A DNA stretch of 50,232 bases from CAWUIO01 sp963922455 (GTDB lineage: Bacteria; Bacteroidota; Bacteroidia; Cytophagales; Microscillaceae), in the NCBI GenBank assembly GCA_963922455.1, contig CAWUIO010000040.1, positions 1 through 50,232 of the forward strand. The letters are read 5' to 3'. The position numbers and the translations under genes are program-made. A model generated the notes under the pieces. The model was not told where the DNA came from. It was given only the letters and a program-made list of their open reading frames with translations, and did not search any database. Shown in pieces: positions 16,883 through 26,069 of the stretch; the stretch's first letter is position 1, and each line of letters opens with the position of its first letter.

Positions 16883-17107
16883 AAAGGAAGGGCTGGGCAT
16901 TGAGAGGGGAGGGCCAGACTTTTAAGTATAAAAAATCAAATAAGAGTGCGCTTAATCAAGATTTTTTAGAAATACAAGCATAGGCTTAGTCTCTCAAGAA
17001 GTGAGGGAAGTTTATACGCGTTTTTTAGTATTTACATTACGGATGAATATATACACAAGCCAAGAGTTTTTAAGCGATATTACATCAAAATTTCAGACCA
17101 ACTATTT

Positions 17108-18049
17108 ATGAAATATAACACCTTAATCAAACAATCGCCCAAGGTTTCTGAGATTGGCTTAGGGGCTTGGCAACTCGGCATCAACTCCGGTTGGAAAGGG
17201 CTAAGCGATAAAGAGGCAAGCGAACTAATTCGTAATGCTATTGAGGAAGGAGTAAATTTTTTTGATACCGCTCCCAATTATGGCTTAGGCACGAGCGAAC
17301 TACGGCTCGGGAAGGCATTAAAAGAAATCGATAGAGGGCATATCGTGCTGAATACCAAATTTGGCCATACCTATGCGGGGGGAACAAACTATGAAGCTGG
17401 GTATTTGCGAAAATCCTTGGAAGGAAGTTTAAAGAGACTGCAAGTAGATTATGTAGACTCTTTCCTCTTGCATAACCCGCCCTATACCTACTTAGATGGA
17501 AACACGAACCCCCATTACGACATACTAGAACAACTGAAAGCCGAAGGGAAAATCAAGGCCTATGGGGCTTCTCTAGATTCTTTTCAAGAAATGGATTTAT
17601 TTCTGAAAACGACTCAGGGCGAAGTAATTGAAGCTTTTTTTAATATCCTACACCAGGATACCCGGAAAGCTTTTGACCTTGCTAAGAAAAAGCAAGTGGG
17701 GATTATTGCCAAAATCCCTTTTGACTCGGGTTGGCTTACGGGTAAATATAATGAAGCGAGCATATTTGAGGGGGTTCGGGCCCGTTGGTCCCTCGAGGAT
17801 ATCAAAACGCGGGCTACTTTGGTGCGTAAACTGCAATCCATGCTGGGGGCAGGAGAACATTTGCCTCACATGGCTCTTGCTTTTTGTTTGGCCTATGATG
17901 CAGTAGCTACGGTAATTCCGGGTAGTACGAGTATTGAGCAGCTTCGTAAAAATGTGGGGTATGTTCAAGGGGCCATGTCTGGAGCATTGAGGGAAGAACT
18001 GGAAGTTTTTTATGAGCATGAAGTTAAAGCCTTGGGGCTTCCTTGGTAA
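17108..18049 (+). CDS. Aldo/keto reductase
   Basis: NAD(P)H-dependent oxidoreductase with the AKR TIM barrel. Visible marks: GLGAWQLG near residue 19; the active-site Asp and Tyr in NFFDTAPNYGLGTSELRLGKAL (about 50-70); the Lys in LNTKFGHT; and the barrel strand VDSFLLHNPP. The C-terminal cofactor loop VIPGSTSIEQLRKNV is conserved. 313 residues, cytoplasmic. The FDTAPNYG start and overall layout resemble the subfamily of YajO/general-stress reductases rather than sugar reductases, but the substrate cannot be read. It is a single gene with element C upstream and element D downstream (opposite strand). Confidence 0.92.
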   Translation: MKYNTLIKQSPKVSEIGLGAWQLGINSGWKGLSDKEASELIRNAIEEGVNFFDTAPNYGLGTSELRLGKALKEIDRGHIVLNTKFGHTYAGGTNYEAGYLRKSLEGSLKRLQVDYVDSFLLHNPPYTYLDGNTNPHYDILEQLKAEGKIKAYGASLDSFQEMDLFLKTTQGEVIEAFFNILHQDTRKAFDLAKKKQVGIIAKIPFDSGWLTGKYNEASIFEGVRARWSLEDIKTRATLVRKLQSMLGAGEHLPHMALAFCLAYDAVATVIPGSTSIEQLRKNVGYVQGAMSGALREELEVFYEHEVKALGLPW

Positions 18050-18129
18050 GGAAAGTGTATTGTTTGAGAGGGAAGAAGGCTAGGAGTATCGGGCCAATTG
18101 GTGTGTATTGGTATAACCTGCTTCTTCAT

Positions 18130-18260
18130 GGCTGAGGGATAGAGCGGCCTGTTTGAGCTCGTGTAGGGCAGTGGGGAAAGGCAGCGAGTAGCGAAAGCCC
18201 GACCCCCGGCAGCCTTATGGACACATTACGGGGCCAAATGTAGAACCGGGGGGCAGCCCC
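18130..18260 (-). repeat. Dispersed structured element, copy D
   Basis: 131-bp copy; minus strand begins GGGGCTGCCCCCCGG and ends ATCCCTCAGCC. Ends pair GGCTG/CAGCC; inner helix CCCCCGG/CCGGGGG. It follows glmS and its terminator by 59 nt from the stop codon, in the same orientation. The variable arm shares a CCCCACTGCC stretch and CTCG/CGAG pairing with copy I. Confidence 0.85.
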
Positions 18261-18265
18261 TAATC

Positions 18266-18300
18266 AAAAAAAAAGCCCAAACTTCTACGGAGCTTGGGCT
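18266..18300 (-). terminator. Intrinsic terminator after glmS
   Basis: Stem AGCCCAA/TTGGGCT followed on the minus strand by a run of T residues, 19 nt after the glmS stop codon. Confidence 0.85.
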
Positions 18301-18319
18301 AAAAAGTATCTAGTATTAA

Positions 18320-20155
18320 TTATTCTACCGTTACCGATTTGGCCAAGTTACGGGGTTGATCTACATTACAACCACGCATTACGGCAATGTGATAGGAAAG
18401 CAATTGCAAAGGAATCACCGAAAGAAGGGGAGTAAGAGGCTCCATGGTAGCCGGGATCTCGATGGTGTAATCGGCCATTCGGTCAATATACTTATCCCCT
18501 TCGGTCACGATGGCAATTACACGACCTTTACGGGCTTTTACCTCCTGGATGTTGGAGACAATTTTTTCATAGCTACTATCATCGGTGGCGATGAATACTA
18601 CCGGCATCTCCTCATCGATCAAGGCAATAGGGCCGTGCTTCATTTCGGCGGCCGGGTACCCCTCTGCGTGGATGTAGGAGATTTCTTTGAGTTTTAAAGC
18701 GCCTTCTAAGGCCACAGGGAAGTTATAGCCACGACCCAGGTACAAGAAGTTGCGGGCATCTTTGTACACCTCAGCAATTTGTTTGATTTGATCGTTAAGC
18801 TCCAGGGCTTTCTTGATTTTATTAGGAATATTTTCCAATTCAACCAAAAGCTCGCGATATTGAGTCTCGGAAAGCGTGCCTTTGCGGTGGGCGATAAGCA
18901 AGGCCATCATAGTCAATACCGAAAGCTGTCCGGTAAAGGCCTTGGTACTGGCTACCCCAATTTCTGGCCCAGTGTGGAGGTAAGCTCCAGCGTGGGTGGC
19001 GCGTGGGATGGAAGAACCTACTACATTACAAATCCCAAAGATCTTTGCGCCTTTGGATTTTGCCAATTCAATGGCAGCCAAAGTATCGGCGGTTTCCCCA
19101 GACTGGGAGATGGCGATCACGACATCATTTTCCCGGATGATGGGGTTTCGATAGCGGAACTCCGAGGCATATTCTACTTCTACTGGTATACGGGCCAATT
19201 CTTCAAAGAGGTATTCGGCCACCAAGCCGGCGTGCCAAGAGGTACCACAAGCTACAAATACGATGCGGTCGGCACTCATCAAACGGTTAAAATACTCCGT
19301 TAAGCCGCCTAATTGCAAGAAACCTTTATTGGCATCGATACGGCCCCGCATGCTGTCGGCCACGGAGATAGGCTGTTCAAAGATTTCTTTGAGCATGAAG
19401 TGCTCATAGCCACCTTTCTCGATGGCTTCCAAAGCAAGTTCAAGCTTATGTACGTAAGGCGTTTTGGCTACCGAGTCCAAGGTTTGGATCCGGAGGTCAT
19501 TATCTTCAATGATTGCGATCTCATTGTCGTCCATGTAGATCACATCATTGGTATACTCAACAATAGGTGTAGCATCTGAGGCGACAAAATATTCATTTTC
19601 ACCTACTCCAATGACCATCGGGCTTCCTTTGCGGGCGGCGATTAACTGACGGGGATTTTGAGGAGATAGGATAACGATGGCATATGCCCCAACAATCTTA
19701 CGGAGGGCCAGTCGCACGGCTTCCTCAAGAGAACATTGGGCATTTTCTTGGATATCTTCAATAAAGGTAGCCAGTACTTCAGAATCTGTTTCGCTGACAA
19801 ACTGATATCCCTTGCTTACTAAGTCTTGCTTCAGACTTGTATAGTTTTCAATGATACCATTATGGATCAATACCAACTTCTTAGAAGCAGAATACTGGGG
19901 GTGGGCATTAACATCATTGGGTTCACCGTGGGTAGCCCATCGGGTGTGCCCAATCCCAATGCTTCCGGAAAGCGTATTTGCTTCCAAAATGTCTTCTAGC
20001 TCTGATACTTTTCCTTTTTGCTTGAATACTTGTAAAGAACCATTAAGTAAAGCAATCCCAGCACTATCGTAGCCGCGATACTCCAATCTTTTTAATCCTT
20101 TGATTATGATTGGATATGCTTCATTTTTGCCGATATACGCAACGATACCACACAT
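18320..20155 (-). CDS. glmS: Glutamine--fructose-6-phosphate aminotransferase
   Basis: Makes glucosamine-6-phosphate from fructose-6-phosphate and glutamine, the first step to UDP-GlcNAc for peptidoglycan and lipopolysaccharide. The N-terminal glutaminase domain begins MCGIVAYIG with the catalytic Cys as residue 2, and carries GHTRWATHG and HNGIIENY. Two SIS sugar-isomerase domains follow (VACGTSWHAG, SQSGETADT; GRGYNFPVALEGALKLKEISYIHAEGY), and the end DQPRNLAKSVTVE is typical. I chose ATG 20155 because the Cys must be residue 2; two codons further upstream are open. 611 residues, the usual length. It lies 45 nt after the DUF4270 gene and is probably cotranscribed with it. Confidence 0.98.
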   Translation of the reverse strand: MCGIVAYIGKNEAYPIIIKGLKRLEYRGYDSAGIALLNGSLQVFKQKGKVSELEDILEANTLSGSIGIGHTRWATHGEPNDVNAHPQYSASKKLVLIHNGIIENYTSLKQDLVSKGYQFVSETDSEVLATFIEDIQENAQCSLEEAVRLALRKIVGAYAIVILSPQNPRQLIAARKGSPMVIGVGENEYFVASDATPIVEYTNDVIYMDDNEIAIIEDNDLRIQTLDSVAKTPYVHKLELALEAIEKGGYEHFMLKEIFEQPISVADSMRGRIDANKGFLQLGGLTEYFNRLMSADRIVFVACGTSWHAGLVAEYLFEELARIPVEVEYASEFRYRNPIIRENDVVIAISQSGETADTLAAIELAKSKGAKIFGICNVVGSSIPRATHAGAYLHTGPEIGVASTKAFTGQLSVLTMMALLIAHRKGTLSETQYRELLVELENIPNKIKKALELNDQIKQIAEVYKDARNFLYLGRGYNFPVALEGALKLKEISYIHAEGYPAAEMKHGPIALIDEEMPVVFIATDDSSYEKIVSNIQEVKARKGRVIAIVTEGDKYIDRMADYTIEIPATMEPLTPLLSVIPLQLLSYHIAVMRGCNVDQPRNLAKSVTVE

Positions 20156-20200
20156 AAACAAAAAGAGTTTTGGTTTTGAAAATTAATACCTTTAAGAGAG

Positions 20201-21580
20201 CTAGTTGAACACGTTGTAAAAAACCTGGAGTTCTACCGAAAATTCATTGTTTGGGGCCGCGTTGATCAAGAAGCGGTTGACACTTGTTGATTCATCCATG
20301 TTTATAACCCCAGCTTGCAGAAAGGGATTAACGCCTAAAATTAGGGCATCGCTTTCTTCAGTACCATTGATAAGGTCAATGAGGAAAGTGGTAATATCTG
20401 CCTCATACGATTCAAAACGGGTTAGATATGAGATAAGCGCTGGTCCCCCTGTACGATCGTTAATCAAAAAAACATTGACAGTATCATCTTCTACGATACG
20501 GGTCGCAATTTGGTTTTGATCATTAGCATCAGTACGGTATAGTACAAGTTGAGAAGGTTCAGGCAATGTTTGATTACTGGCAAAAACCGGGCGAATTATC
20601 AGGGTTGCCTCCAAAATAGAGACAATTCCGGGTTGATTGGCCAAATTTTTTACAGTTGGGAAATTTAAGCGTGCCCTAACTCCAGAACCCCCTTGGATAA
20701 ATGCTATATTGTTGGTTTGCTCAGAGGAGATGGATGGATTTTGATTAGATAACTGACTCAAAAAGGGACTGCCACCACGATCACTTATATATTGATTGAA
20801 ACGTGTGACCTCAGGGTCTGTAGTACTGAGTCTAAAGTTAGCTAAATTAACATTCAAGACTACATCCGGATCATTAATGTCGTGGTAGAACAATTGCAAG
20901 GTAGGATTGCTATTTACAGTAAAGCCGATAACCTTGGCATCATCTGTGGCTTCGGGTATGAGCACTAGCCCTTTTAACCGTTGAATAAAGTTTTCATTAA
21001 TATCAGCAATCCTGACCAGATCGATAAGATCATCAACAAATGGATGATTAGAGCTTTCAATAGGAAGAGTAATACTTATAAAGCCTTCATCTATAACCGA
21101 ATCGGCCTTCATACTGAACTCTAGGATCGGATCGGCTAAAAAAGGAACAGCGCTTTGGTTTGTGTAATCTATTGAGTCTGCCAAAACCTCGGTAGTTTGA
21201 TGTATCCGAAAGGTTTGGTTGATATCATTAAGGCCGTACTCATAATTTGGGAAAAAGTTAAAAACCAATGAATCCATAATAAAATTGGAATCTAAGGGAG
21301 TTAAACCAGAACCCGTAATTAATTGGTAATACGCCCGGGATTCGATTGAGCCAAAATCTGGGTCAACGTAGCGCCCGGCCATCATACTAAAATTGTTTTC
21401 GGTTGGTAATTCATCGGCCAATACGGTAGCTGCCTCCACCGAAAATGTGTCTACAAAAACACTATTTACATCTCCGGGGGGAGATAATCCCAAACCAACC
21501 TCATTGGAATCGTCACAAGAAAAAAGAAAACTCAGTAGGCAAATAAACGTGCCTAAACGCCCCACGGAATTAGTTGACAT
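20201..21580 (-). CDS. DUF4270 domain lipoprotein
   Basis: Outer-envelope lipoprotein of the Bacteroidota-specific DUF4270 family; function unknown. The signal ends in the lipobox LLSFLFSC with the lipidated Cys at residue 22, followed by DDSNEVGLGL. The body contains the family-typical segments DTFSVEAATVLADELPTEN, GRYVDPDFGSIESRAYYQL and, near the end, ADITTFLIDLINGTEESDALILGVNP. The start at 21580 lies inside the last codons of the glgA-like gene (ATG sits before its TAA), so the two overlap by 11 bp and are translationally coupled. glmS follows on the same strand. The position beside a glgA-like gene and panC is a recurring order in this phylum, to my knowledge. Confidence 0.87.
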   Translation of the reverse strand: MSTNSVGRLGTFICLLSFLFSCDDSNEVGLGLSPPGDVNSVFVDTFSVEAATVLADELPTENNFSMMAGRYVDPDFGSIESRAYYQLITGSGLTPLDSNFIMDSLVFNFFPNYEYGLNDINQTFRIHQTTEVLADSIDYTNQSAVPFLADPILEFSMKADSVIDEGFISITLPIESSNHPFVDDLIDLVRIADINENFIQRLKGLVLIPEATDDAKVIGFTVNSNPTLQLFYHDINDPDVVLNVNLANFRLSTTDPEVTRFNQYISDRGGSPFLSQLSNQNPSISSEQTNNIAFIQGGSGVRARLNFPTVKNLANQPGIVSILEATLIIRPVFASNQTLPEPSQLVLYRTDANDQNQIATRIVEDDTVNVFLINDRTGGPALISYLTRFESYEADITTFLIDLINGTEESDALILGVNPFLQAGVINMDESTSVNRFLINAAPNNEFSVELQVFYNVFN

Positions 21581-22391
21581 CAACCAATTCATTGTACAAT
21601 TCATAATATAAATCAGAAAATTCGCTCGTTGACTCAATGGATGTAATCTCTTGTTTACCCTCAAACGCATCTAAGAGCTTAATAATTTTATCTTCGTATT
21701 CTTTTTCGGCTTTTACAACTACATCAGCGTATTCCAAACCTGTACGTAAAAAACCGTCAAAGTCTGCGCTGGATAGGTTTTTCAACATATCGTCTTTGAT
21801 ATCTATCATTTTAACCTTCGCTAACAACAAGTCTTGGTCAAAGGTATGATCAAATGAGTTGTTATACACCGTAAAGATACTTTTCGTATGTTGAAATATA
21901 GGGTCTTTCTGATAGGTGGTCTTTAAGTAGAGCGGGATTAAACTAGTTATCCAATCATTACAATGGATAATGTCAGGAGACCAGCCCAGCTTTTTTACTG
22001 TTTCTAATACACCCTTGCAGAAGAATATAAGGCGCTCATCATTGTCTTTGTGAAAATTATTTTCCTTGTCTTCAAATACCGACTTACGATGAAAATAATC
22101 CTCATTGTCTATAAAATAGACTTGCAACTTAGCATTGGGGATGGATGCCACCTTAATTACCAAGGGCTTTTCTTCCTCCCCCACGGCAATGTTGATCCCT
22201 GAAAGCCTCACTACCTCATGTAGTCGGTTTTTTCGTTCGTTGATTAAACCAAATCGGGGGACGATAATACGAATCTCAAGGCCTTTTTCCTGCATGGCTT
22301 GGGGTAGCTTCCTAACAAAATCGGCTACTCCTGAAGTCTTGAGGAATGGATTGATCTCGCTCGCCACGTATAATACTCGTAGTTTTCGCAT
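21570..22391 (-). CDS. Half-length glycogen/starch synthase-like protein
   Basis: Matches only the N-terminal (acceptor-side) Rossmann domain of GT5 glycogen synthases: RVLYVASEINPFLKTSGVADFVRKLPQAM, IIVPRFG, VYFIDNEDYFHRK, ERLIFFCKGVLETVKKLGWSPDIIHCNDWITSLIPLYLKT. The GT5 C-terminal domain that binds ADP-glucose is absent, and the KTGGL motif reads KTSGV. At about 273 residues it is roughly half a normal GlgA (around 480), so it is unlikely to make glycogen by itself. I chose ATG 22391, which starts MRKLRVLYVASE; the upstream extension overlaps the promoter. Not an obvious truncation: the C-terminus is a helical, acidic stretch and it ends in an overlap with the next gene. Role unknown. Confidence 0.82.
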   Translation of the reverse strand: MRKLRVLYVASEINPFLKTSGVADFVRKLPQAMQEKGLEIRIIVPRFGLINERKNRLHEVVRLSGINIAVGEEEKPLVIKVASIPNAKLQVYFIDNEDYFHRKSVFEDKENNFHKDNDERLIFFCKGVLETVKKLGWSPDIIHCNDWITSLIPLYLKTTYQKDPIFQHTKSIFTVYNNSFDHTFDQDLLLAKVKMIDIKDDMLKNLSSADFDGFLRTGLEYADVVVKAEKEYEDKIIKLLDAFEGKQEITSIESTSEFSDLYYELYNELVDVN

Positions 22392-22436
22392 CTGATCTCT
22401 GTGGATTGTGCGTGAATGACTAAATCTTATGACTTG

Positions 22437-22444
22437 CAAAGATA
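22437..22444 (-). promoter_or_regulatory. glgA-like operon promoter -7 box
   Basis: TATCTTTG on the minus strand with ATTG exactly 19 nt upstream, nearly the consensus TTTG-N19-TAnnTTTG. It would start the glgA-like, DUF4270, glmS transcript about 40 nt before the first gene. Confidence 0.6.
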
Positions 22445-22484
22445 CGAATAAATAGGTACTTGCCAATTTTTAAATAAATTCATG

Positions 22485-22492
22485 TAATTTTG
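22485..22492 (+). promoter_or_regulatory. panC promoter -7 box
   Basis: TAATTTTG, a full TAnnTTTG match, about 30 nt upstream of panC and divergent from the glgA-like promoter. The -33 element is weak (TTG, 22 nt upstream). Confidence 0.45.
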
Positions 22493-22524
22493 CTTTCCGC
22501 TCAAAAATACTGATTTTTAGGGCT

Positions 22525-23373
22525 ATGCAAGTTTTTAAAACCCCCACCGAATTGTCAGCTTTCTTGGGCCCTTATCGGCTCGCTGGGCAAAAAATAGCCC
22601 TGGTGCCTACCATGGGGGCTTTGCACGAAGGGCATAGGGCACTTATCGAGCAAGCTACTCAGGAAAACGAAGTTTGTATCTGCAGCATTTTCGTTAATCC
22701 TATTCAGTTTAATAATCCAGAAGATTTAGCGAAATACCCTGATCGTTTATTGGAAGATCTGGCTATGCTATCGGCCTACCCTAAGGTACACGTTTTTGCT
22801 CCCAGCCCAGAAGTAATGTATCCCGCTCCTCCCCAAATTACATTTGATTTTGGTCACCTGGAAAAGACTATGGAAGGCGCCAACCGTCCAGGACATTTTA
22901 ATGGGGTAGGAATCGTGGTAAGCAAGTTGTTTCATCTAGTCGGTCCCGATCGGGCGTATTTTGGGCAAAAGGATTGGCAACAGTGCCTGATTGTTCAACA
23001 AATCGTGAAGGATTTATCGTTTCCTCTTGAGATTATTATTTGCCCTACGGTAAGAGAACCGGATGGCTTGGCCCTTTCTTCTCGAAACTTATTACTAGAT
23101 CCGGCGATGCGAAGGGAAGCTGTACATATCTCCCAAACCTTGTATGATTTAGTAGAAAAGGCGGGTAAGCAGGCTTACCCCCCCCAAGAATTACAAACCA
23201 TGGGGGCGGCGCAAATCCAAAAAACAGCTTTGGAGCTAGAATATTTGGATATTGTAAAAGCAGAGACCCTACTTCCTCTGGAAGAATGGCCTGAAACCGG
23301 AGGTGTCGCCTTTTGTGTGGCTGCCTATGCGGGAAAAATACGTTTAATTGATAACATGATTTGGAACCTTTAA
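22525..23373 (+). CDS. panC: Pantothenate synthetase
   Basis: Condenses pantoate with beta-alanine using ATP, the last step of pantothenate synthesis. Class I nucleotidyl-transferase fold: PTMGALHEGH (28-37, with the His-x-Gly-His ATP motif), SIFVNPIQFNNPEDLAKYPR-type segment, HFNGVGIVVSKLF, FGQKDWQQ, and the second ATP motif VREPDGLALSSRN. 282 residues, the usual length. First of a five-gene plus-strand run; panD, which supplies beta-alanine, follows after 37 nt. Confidence 0.97.
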   Translation: MQVFKTPTELSAFLGPYRLAGQKIALVPTMGALHEGHRALIEQATQENEVCICSIFVNPIQFNNPEDLAKYPDRLLEDLAMLSAYPKVHVFAPSPEVMYPAPPQITFDFGHLEKTMEGANRPGHFNGVGIVVSKLFHLVGPDRAYFGQKDWQQCLIVQQIVKDLSFPLEIIICPTVREPDGLALSSRNLLLDPAMRREAVHISQTLYDLVEKAGKQAYPPQELQTMGAAQIQKTALELEYLDIVKAETLLPLEEWPETGGVAFCVAAYAGKIRLIDNMIWNL

Positions 23374-23410
23374 TACGCTATTCAATTTATCACTCTAGCA
23401 TCCAATCTAC

Positions 23411-23764
23411 ATGGCTATGTTGGTAGAAATATTAAAATCTAAAATTCACCGGGTACGAGTTACCCAGGCCGATCTCCATTATGTAGGCAGTATCTCTATT
23501 GATGAAGATCTAATAGAAGCAGCCCACATGTTTGTAAACCTCAAAGTTCAAATCCTGAATCTCAATAATGGGGAGCGTTTTGAGACTTATATCATTAAGG
23601 GCAAACGTGGCTCAGGAGAAATTACCCTGAATGGACCAGCTGCTCGTAGGGTTCAAGTAGGCGATATAATCATTATCGTTGCCTATGGGTGGATGGAAGA
23701 AGAGGAGGCCCGCATGTATAAGCCAACCGTTATTTTCCCGAATGAAAATAACCGTCTTGTTTAG
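23411..23764 (+). CDS. panD: Aspartate 1-decarboxylase
   Basis: Pyruvoyl-dependent enzyme that makes beta-alanine from aspartate for PanC. It is made as a proenzyme that cuts itself between Gly26 and Ser27 in HYVGSISID, Ser27 becoming the pyruvoyl group. KSKIHRVRVTQADLHY and the NGERFETYIIKGKRGSGEITLNGPAARR block are conserved. 117 residues, normal length. A second ATG at 23417 would give the usual Ser25 numbering, so the real start may be two codons later. Confidence 0.97.
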   Translation: MAMLVEILKSKIHRVRVTQADLHYVGSISIDEDLIEAAHMFVNLKVQILNLNNGERFETYIIKGKRGSGEITLNGPAARRVQVGDIIIIVAYGWMEEEEARMYKPTVIFPNENNRLV

Positions 23765-23773
23765 CCAAGCGCT

Positions 23774-24811
23774 ATGAAGTTTAATTTTTGGAACATCTTT
23801 CGCTACGGGATTAGTTTGGCTTTAGCTATTGCCTTGCTGGCTTATGTATTGCAAGGCATCAGTTGGGATGACCTGCTCCATAAGTTTCAAGAGGCCGACT
23901 ATACATGGATTTTGGTCGCGGCAGTTTTATCCGTATTGAGCCATTTATCCCGGGCACATCGCTGGCTTTTACTACTTGCTCCCCTAGACTATCACCCCAG
24001 TACATTCCGGTCTTTTTTGGCTGTTATGTCGGGTTACTTTATGAACTTTGTGTTGCCCCGAGCCGGGGAATTAACCCGTTGTGGAGTAATCAACCGCTTA
24101 GAAAAAGTCCCCTTCAGTACCGCTTTTGGAACCATTGTATTAGAAAGAATTATTGACGTTTTAGTTCTGCTACTTATTATTCTTTTCGTAGTGTTTATAG
24201 AGATAGATAGGGTAGGCAGTTGGATCTTGCTCGAGTTGAGCCAAAAAATACCCGGTGAATCTGTCCGAACTCAACTCTTGATATTAGCTTCCTTGGGGAT
24301 CTTTTTGATGCTATTAGGCGGGTTCATATTTTGGAAATGGGGCCAATACACATGGTTTGGGCAAAAGATAAAAGGGTTTTTCCTTAATTTTTTAAAAGGT
24401 ATCCTAAGTATTCGGAATGTGCGAAAGCCTGGCTTATTTGTAGGGCATACCCTCTTGATCTGGTTATTATATTATCTGACCACGTACGTTCTCTTTTTCA
24501 GCTTTCCGGAGACCAGCAAACTGAGTCCTTGGTTTGCCTTATTGGTTTTTGTAATGGGGGCCATCGGGATGGCTGCTCCTGTACAGGGAGGTGTAGGGGC
24601 CTATCACTTGCTAGTAAGTAAAATCTTTGCTTTGGTAGCCCTTGGCCCAGAATATGGTGTTTTGATTGCTACTTTTTTACACGCAGTGCAGACCATAATC
24701 ACAGTTGGCCTGGGAGGAATGGCCTTTTTACTGAGTACCTATCTTTGGAATAAAAAAAGTGCCGACATAGATAATTCATCCGAAAATATCGTGTCGGCCA
24801 AAAGATCATGA
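23774..24811 (+). CDS. Flippase-like / LPG synthase-like membrane protein
   Basis: Integral membrane protein of the UPF0104 family, related to the membrane half of lysylphosphatidylglycerol synthase. About eight hydrophobic segments are visible. Conserved family features include WILVAAVLSVLSHLSRAHRWLLLL, the PRAGELTRCGVINR motif near residue 95 (family: R.GE..R), GTIVLERIIDVLVLL, and the late GAIGMAAPVQGGVGAYH glycine-rich segment. It lacks the soluble aminoacyl-transferase domain, so it is not a full LPG synthase; lipid or glycolipid transport is the usual guess. It starts 9 nt after panD, and its stop overlaps the rfaE2 start (ATGA), which suggests an envelope role. Confidence 0.85.
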   Translation: MKFNFWNIFRYGISLALAIALLAYVLQGISWDDLLHKFQEADYTWILVAAVLSVLSHLSRAHRWLLLLAPLDYHPSTFRSFLAVMSGYFMNFVLPRAGELTRCGVINRLEKVPFSTAFGTIVLERIIDVLVLLLIILFVVFIEIDRVGSWILLELSQKIPGESVRTQLLILASLGIFLMLLGGFIFWKWGQYTWFGQKIKGFFLNFLKGILSIRNVRKPGLFVGHTLLIWLLYYLTTYVLFFSFPETSKLSPWFALLVFVMGAIGMAAPVQGGVGAYHLLVSKIFALVALGPEYGVLIATFLHAVQTIITVGLGGMAFLLSTYLWNKKSADIDNSSENIVSAKRS

Positions 24812-25311
24812 ACATGCCTACACATCAAAAAATTATGAGCTTGCCTCAGCTGCAAACCCAGAGAAAAACCTGGAAAGAACGGCAAGAACTGGTCGTTTTT
24901 ACCAATGGTTGTTTTGACCTCGTCCACCTAGGCCATGTAGATTATTTGGAAAAAGCCCGAAATAAAGGGGACCGTTTAGTTGTTGGAGTGAATACCGATA
25001 CCTCAGTATCCCGCTTAAAAGGCTTGGAGCGACCCGTTCAAGACGAATATGCCCGGGCTCGTATCTTAGCAGCTTTTGAGTTTGTAGATGCCGTAATCTT
25101 ATTTGAAGAGGATACTCCTTTGTCATTAATTCAAGCCGTACAACCTGACATTTTGACAAAAGGAAGCGATTATACGGTAGAAACTATCGTTGGGGCAGAT
25201 TTTGTATTAAAAGGTGGGGGAAAAGTAGAAACCCTGGATTTGGTAGAGGGCTACTCCACTTCCCAAATTATTGAAAGGGTAAAAAAGTCGGAAGGCCTTA
25301 CCAAAGCCTAA
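24808..25311 (+). CDS. rfaE2: Heptose 1-phosphate adenylyltransferase (RfaE2-like)
   Basis: Nucleotidyltransferase that makes ADP-heptose from heptose 1-phosphate for lipopolysaccharide core. It corresponds to the C-terminal half of E. coli HldE, here as a separate protein. The ATP motif HLGH is at 40-43 in VVFTNGCFDLVHLGHVDYL; VGVNTDTSVSRLKG, RPVQDEYARARILAAFEFVDAV and ILTKGSDYTVETIVGADFVLKGGGKV follow in family order. The kinase half (RfaE1) is not in this window. 167 residues. It overlaps the preceding flippase-like gene by 4 bp. Heptose use is inferred from the family. Confidence 0.93.
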   Translation: MNMPTHQKIMSLPQLQTQRKTWKERQELVVFTNGCFDLVHLGHVDYLEKARNKGDRLVVGVNTDTSVSRLKGLERPVQDEYARARILAAFEFVDAVILFEEDTPLSLIQAVQPDILTKGSDYTVETIVGADFVLKGGGKVETLDLVEGYSTSQIIERVKKSEGLTKA

Positions 25312-25341
25312 TATGTACCATCAAACCATCGAAATAAAATT

Positions 25342-26037
25342 ATGACTTTGTGGATAATTTTTGGGATAACCATGCTTGCCAGTTGGATAGTGAGCAGCTC
25401 CCTACGTTCCAAATTCCGGAAATATTCTCAAATTGCTTTAAGCCGGCCTTTGACCGGTGAGCAAATTGCCCGGCAGATGCTGGAAGACCACGGTATTTAT
25501 GATGTGCAAGTAACCCAAGTGCCTGGTCAATTGACCGACCATTATAACCCGGCCAACAAAACAGTAAACCTAAGTGAAGGGGTTTTTTATGGAAACTCAG
25601 CTGCCTCAGCGGCAGTTGCCGCTCACGAGTGTGGCCACGCCGTACAACACGCCACAGCTTACGGAATGCTTGAGTTTCGCTCGGCTATGGTGCCCTTACA
25701 AAATATTAGCTCTACCATCCTAAATGTGATTTTCATGGTAAGCTTTTTTGGCGGATACTTACTTACGAGTATGTTTCCTATACAAACTATATTATTGCTA
25801 GTAATTGCTGCTTATGGGGTCATTGCTACGTTTAGTTTGGTAACCCTACCGGTAGAGTTTGATGCCAGCAAACGCGCCTTACAATGGATTTCCGACCGGG
25901 GCATTGTCAACTCACAAGAGTATGACATGGCCAAAGATGCTTTAAATACCGCGGCTATGACCTATGTAGTATCTGCCCTAGGATCTCTGGCTACTTTGTT
26001 ATATTACGTAGCGGCATTTATGGGATCTAGAGACTAA
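25342..26037 (+). CDS. Membrane zinc metallopeptidase (YugP family)
   Basis: Integral membrane protease of the YugP/DUF2268-like neutral zinc metallopeptidase group. A first membrane segment (about 2-20) is followed by a cytoplasmic stretch with GEQIARQMLEDHGIYDVQVTQVPGQLTDHYNPANKTVNLSEGVF. The zinc site is His95-Glu96-x-x-His99 in AAHECGHAVQHATAYG. Two or three further membrane segments follow (about 128-175), then EFDASKRAL, which in this family supplies the third metal ligand, and a last membrane segment. 231 residues. Last gene of the panC run and followed by a strong terminator. The substrate is unknown; a role in membrane-protein turnover is an inference. Confidence 0.9.
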   Translation: MTLWIIFGITMLASWIVSSSLRSKFRKYSQIALSRPLTGEQIARQMLEDHGIYDVQVTQVPGQLTDHYNPANKTVNLSEGVFYGNSAASAAVAAHECGHAVQHATAYGMLEFRSAMVPLQNISSTILNVIFMVSFFGGYLLTSMFPIQTILLLVIAAYGVIATFSLVTLPVEFDASKRALQWISDRGIVNSQEYDMAKDALNTAAMTYVVSALGSLATLLYYVAAFMGSRD

Positions 26038-26069
26038 GTACCAAACAATACATAATACATACGGGCAAG

